NCBI GenBank assembly: GCA_028822955.1
Contig: JAPKCL010000042.1
Location: forward strand, 1-14,069
Direction: 5' to 3'
From: Candidatus Poseidoniaceae archaeon
GTDB lineage: Archaea > Thermoplasmatota > Poseidoniia > Poseidoniales > Poseidoniaceae
DNA: 14,069 nt
Part shown: positions 13,850 through 14,069 of the stretch, one piece after another
Position numbering within the stretch: the stretch's first letter is position 1
Layout: each line of letters opens with the position of its first letter
The notes under the pieces: generated by a model
What the model saw: only the letters and a program-made list of their open reading frames with translations
Databases searched by the model: none
What the model was told of the DNA's origin: nothing
Program-made: the position numbers and the translations under genes

Positions 13850-14069
13850 CTAGGTGATGATACGAATGAGTCGTTGAAACTCTGGTGTTGGCTCAGTTCC
13901 AATTTCCAAAGCGCCCTTGATCCGAGAGAGGTGTTGAGAGCTTAAGGGAAGGTCATGGTGTATTGAGATCCATGTTTGGTCACTTGAAACATGTTGATTT
14001 CGAGATGCTTGGAGTACATAGCCGATTCCATGATTGATAGAATCACTCATTGAAAAGCGACCAGCGCCA
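13850..14069 (-). CDS. C-terminal end of an unidentified protein, cut by the window edge
   Basis: The frame is open from the right edge to a TAG at 13850-13852, giving at least 72 residues. An internal Met (ATG 14050) exists, but the frame continues upstream of it with sensible codons, so this is more likely the tail of a longer protein than a 66-residue gene. The tail is soluble and polar (HGIGYVLQASRNQ, SSQHLSRIKGALEIG, EFQRLIRII). I recognise no domain. Confidence 0.55.
   Translation of the reverse strand, partial: GAGRFSMSDSINHGIGYVLQASRNQHVSSDQTWISIHHDLPLSSQHLSRIKGALEIGTEPTPEFQRLIRIIT

Overview
The window looks like archaeal chromosome, most likely from a planktonic Thermoplasmatota lineage such as Marine Group II (Poseidoniales). 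That placement is inference from gene content, not a database match. The support is: a stand-alone ATP-pyrophosphatase subunit of GMP synthetase (archaeal GuaAb), an HTH-ThiN regulator of the archaeal ThiR type, a glycine decarboxylase P-protein split into two subunits, an archaeal-style PurE, a tRNA-Asn with no encoded CCA, and TATA-like boxes centred about 25 bases upstream of several start codons, as expected for leaderless transcripts. Genes are densely packed and mostly metabolic. I see no mobile element and no CRISPR array.

Left part, minus strand (1-1711): a thiamine module. The regulator gene thiR is followed after 9 bases by a lipoprotein of the thiamine-binding (ThiB/TbpA) family, which is cut by the window edge. 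A 366-base divergent intergenic region follows. On the plus strand come a PLP-dependent group II decarboxylase closely resembling animal and bacterial cysteine-sulfinate/glutamate/aspartate decarboxylases (2078-3502) and a five-helix membrane protein fused to an alpha/beta-hydrolase domain (3563-5212).

Centre (5270-10524): the glycine cleavage system. gcvT is on the plus strand. A GT4-type glycosyltransferase on the minus strand then interrupts the series, with its stop codon abutting that of gcvT. gcvPA and gcvPB follow, overlapping by four bases with a textbook Shine-Dalgarno between them. The lipoyl carrier GcvH and the L-protein are not in the window.

Right part (10560-14069): a four-helix membrane protein of unknown function with a clear TATA box, then purE and guaAb separated by one base (a small purine operon). 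Next is a Cys/His-rich protein of unknown function whose TATA box sits inside a perfect 7-base inverted repeat. Convergent to it is a 65-residue membrane/zinc-ribbon protein. tRNA-Asn(GTT) and the C-terminal end of an unidentified protein, both on the minus strand, close the window.

The metabolic themes are thiamine acquisition, one-carbon supply from glycine and purine synthesis. These connect plausibly: methylene-tetrahydrofolate or an archaeal equivalent from glycine cleavage can feed purine synthesis. I did not find a clearly novel multi-gene system. The best leads are the animal-like decarboxylase next to a membrane-fused hydrolase, the PurE active-site substitution, and the two small Cys-rich proteins with well-placed promoters.
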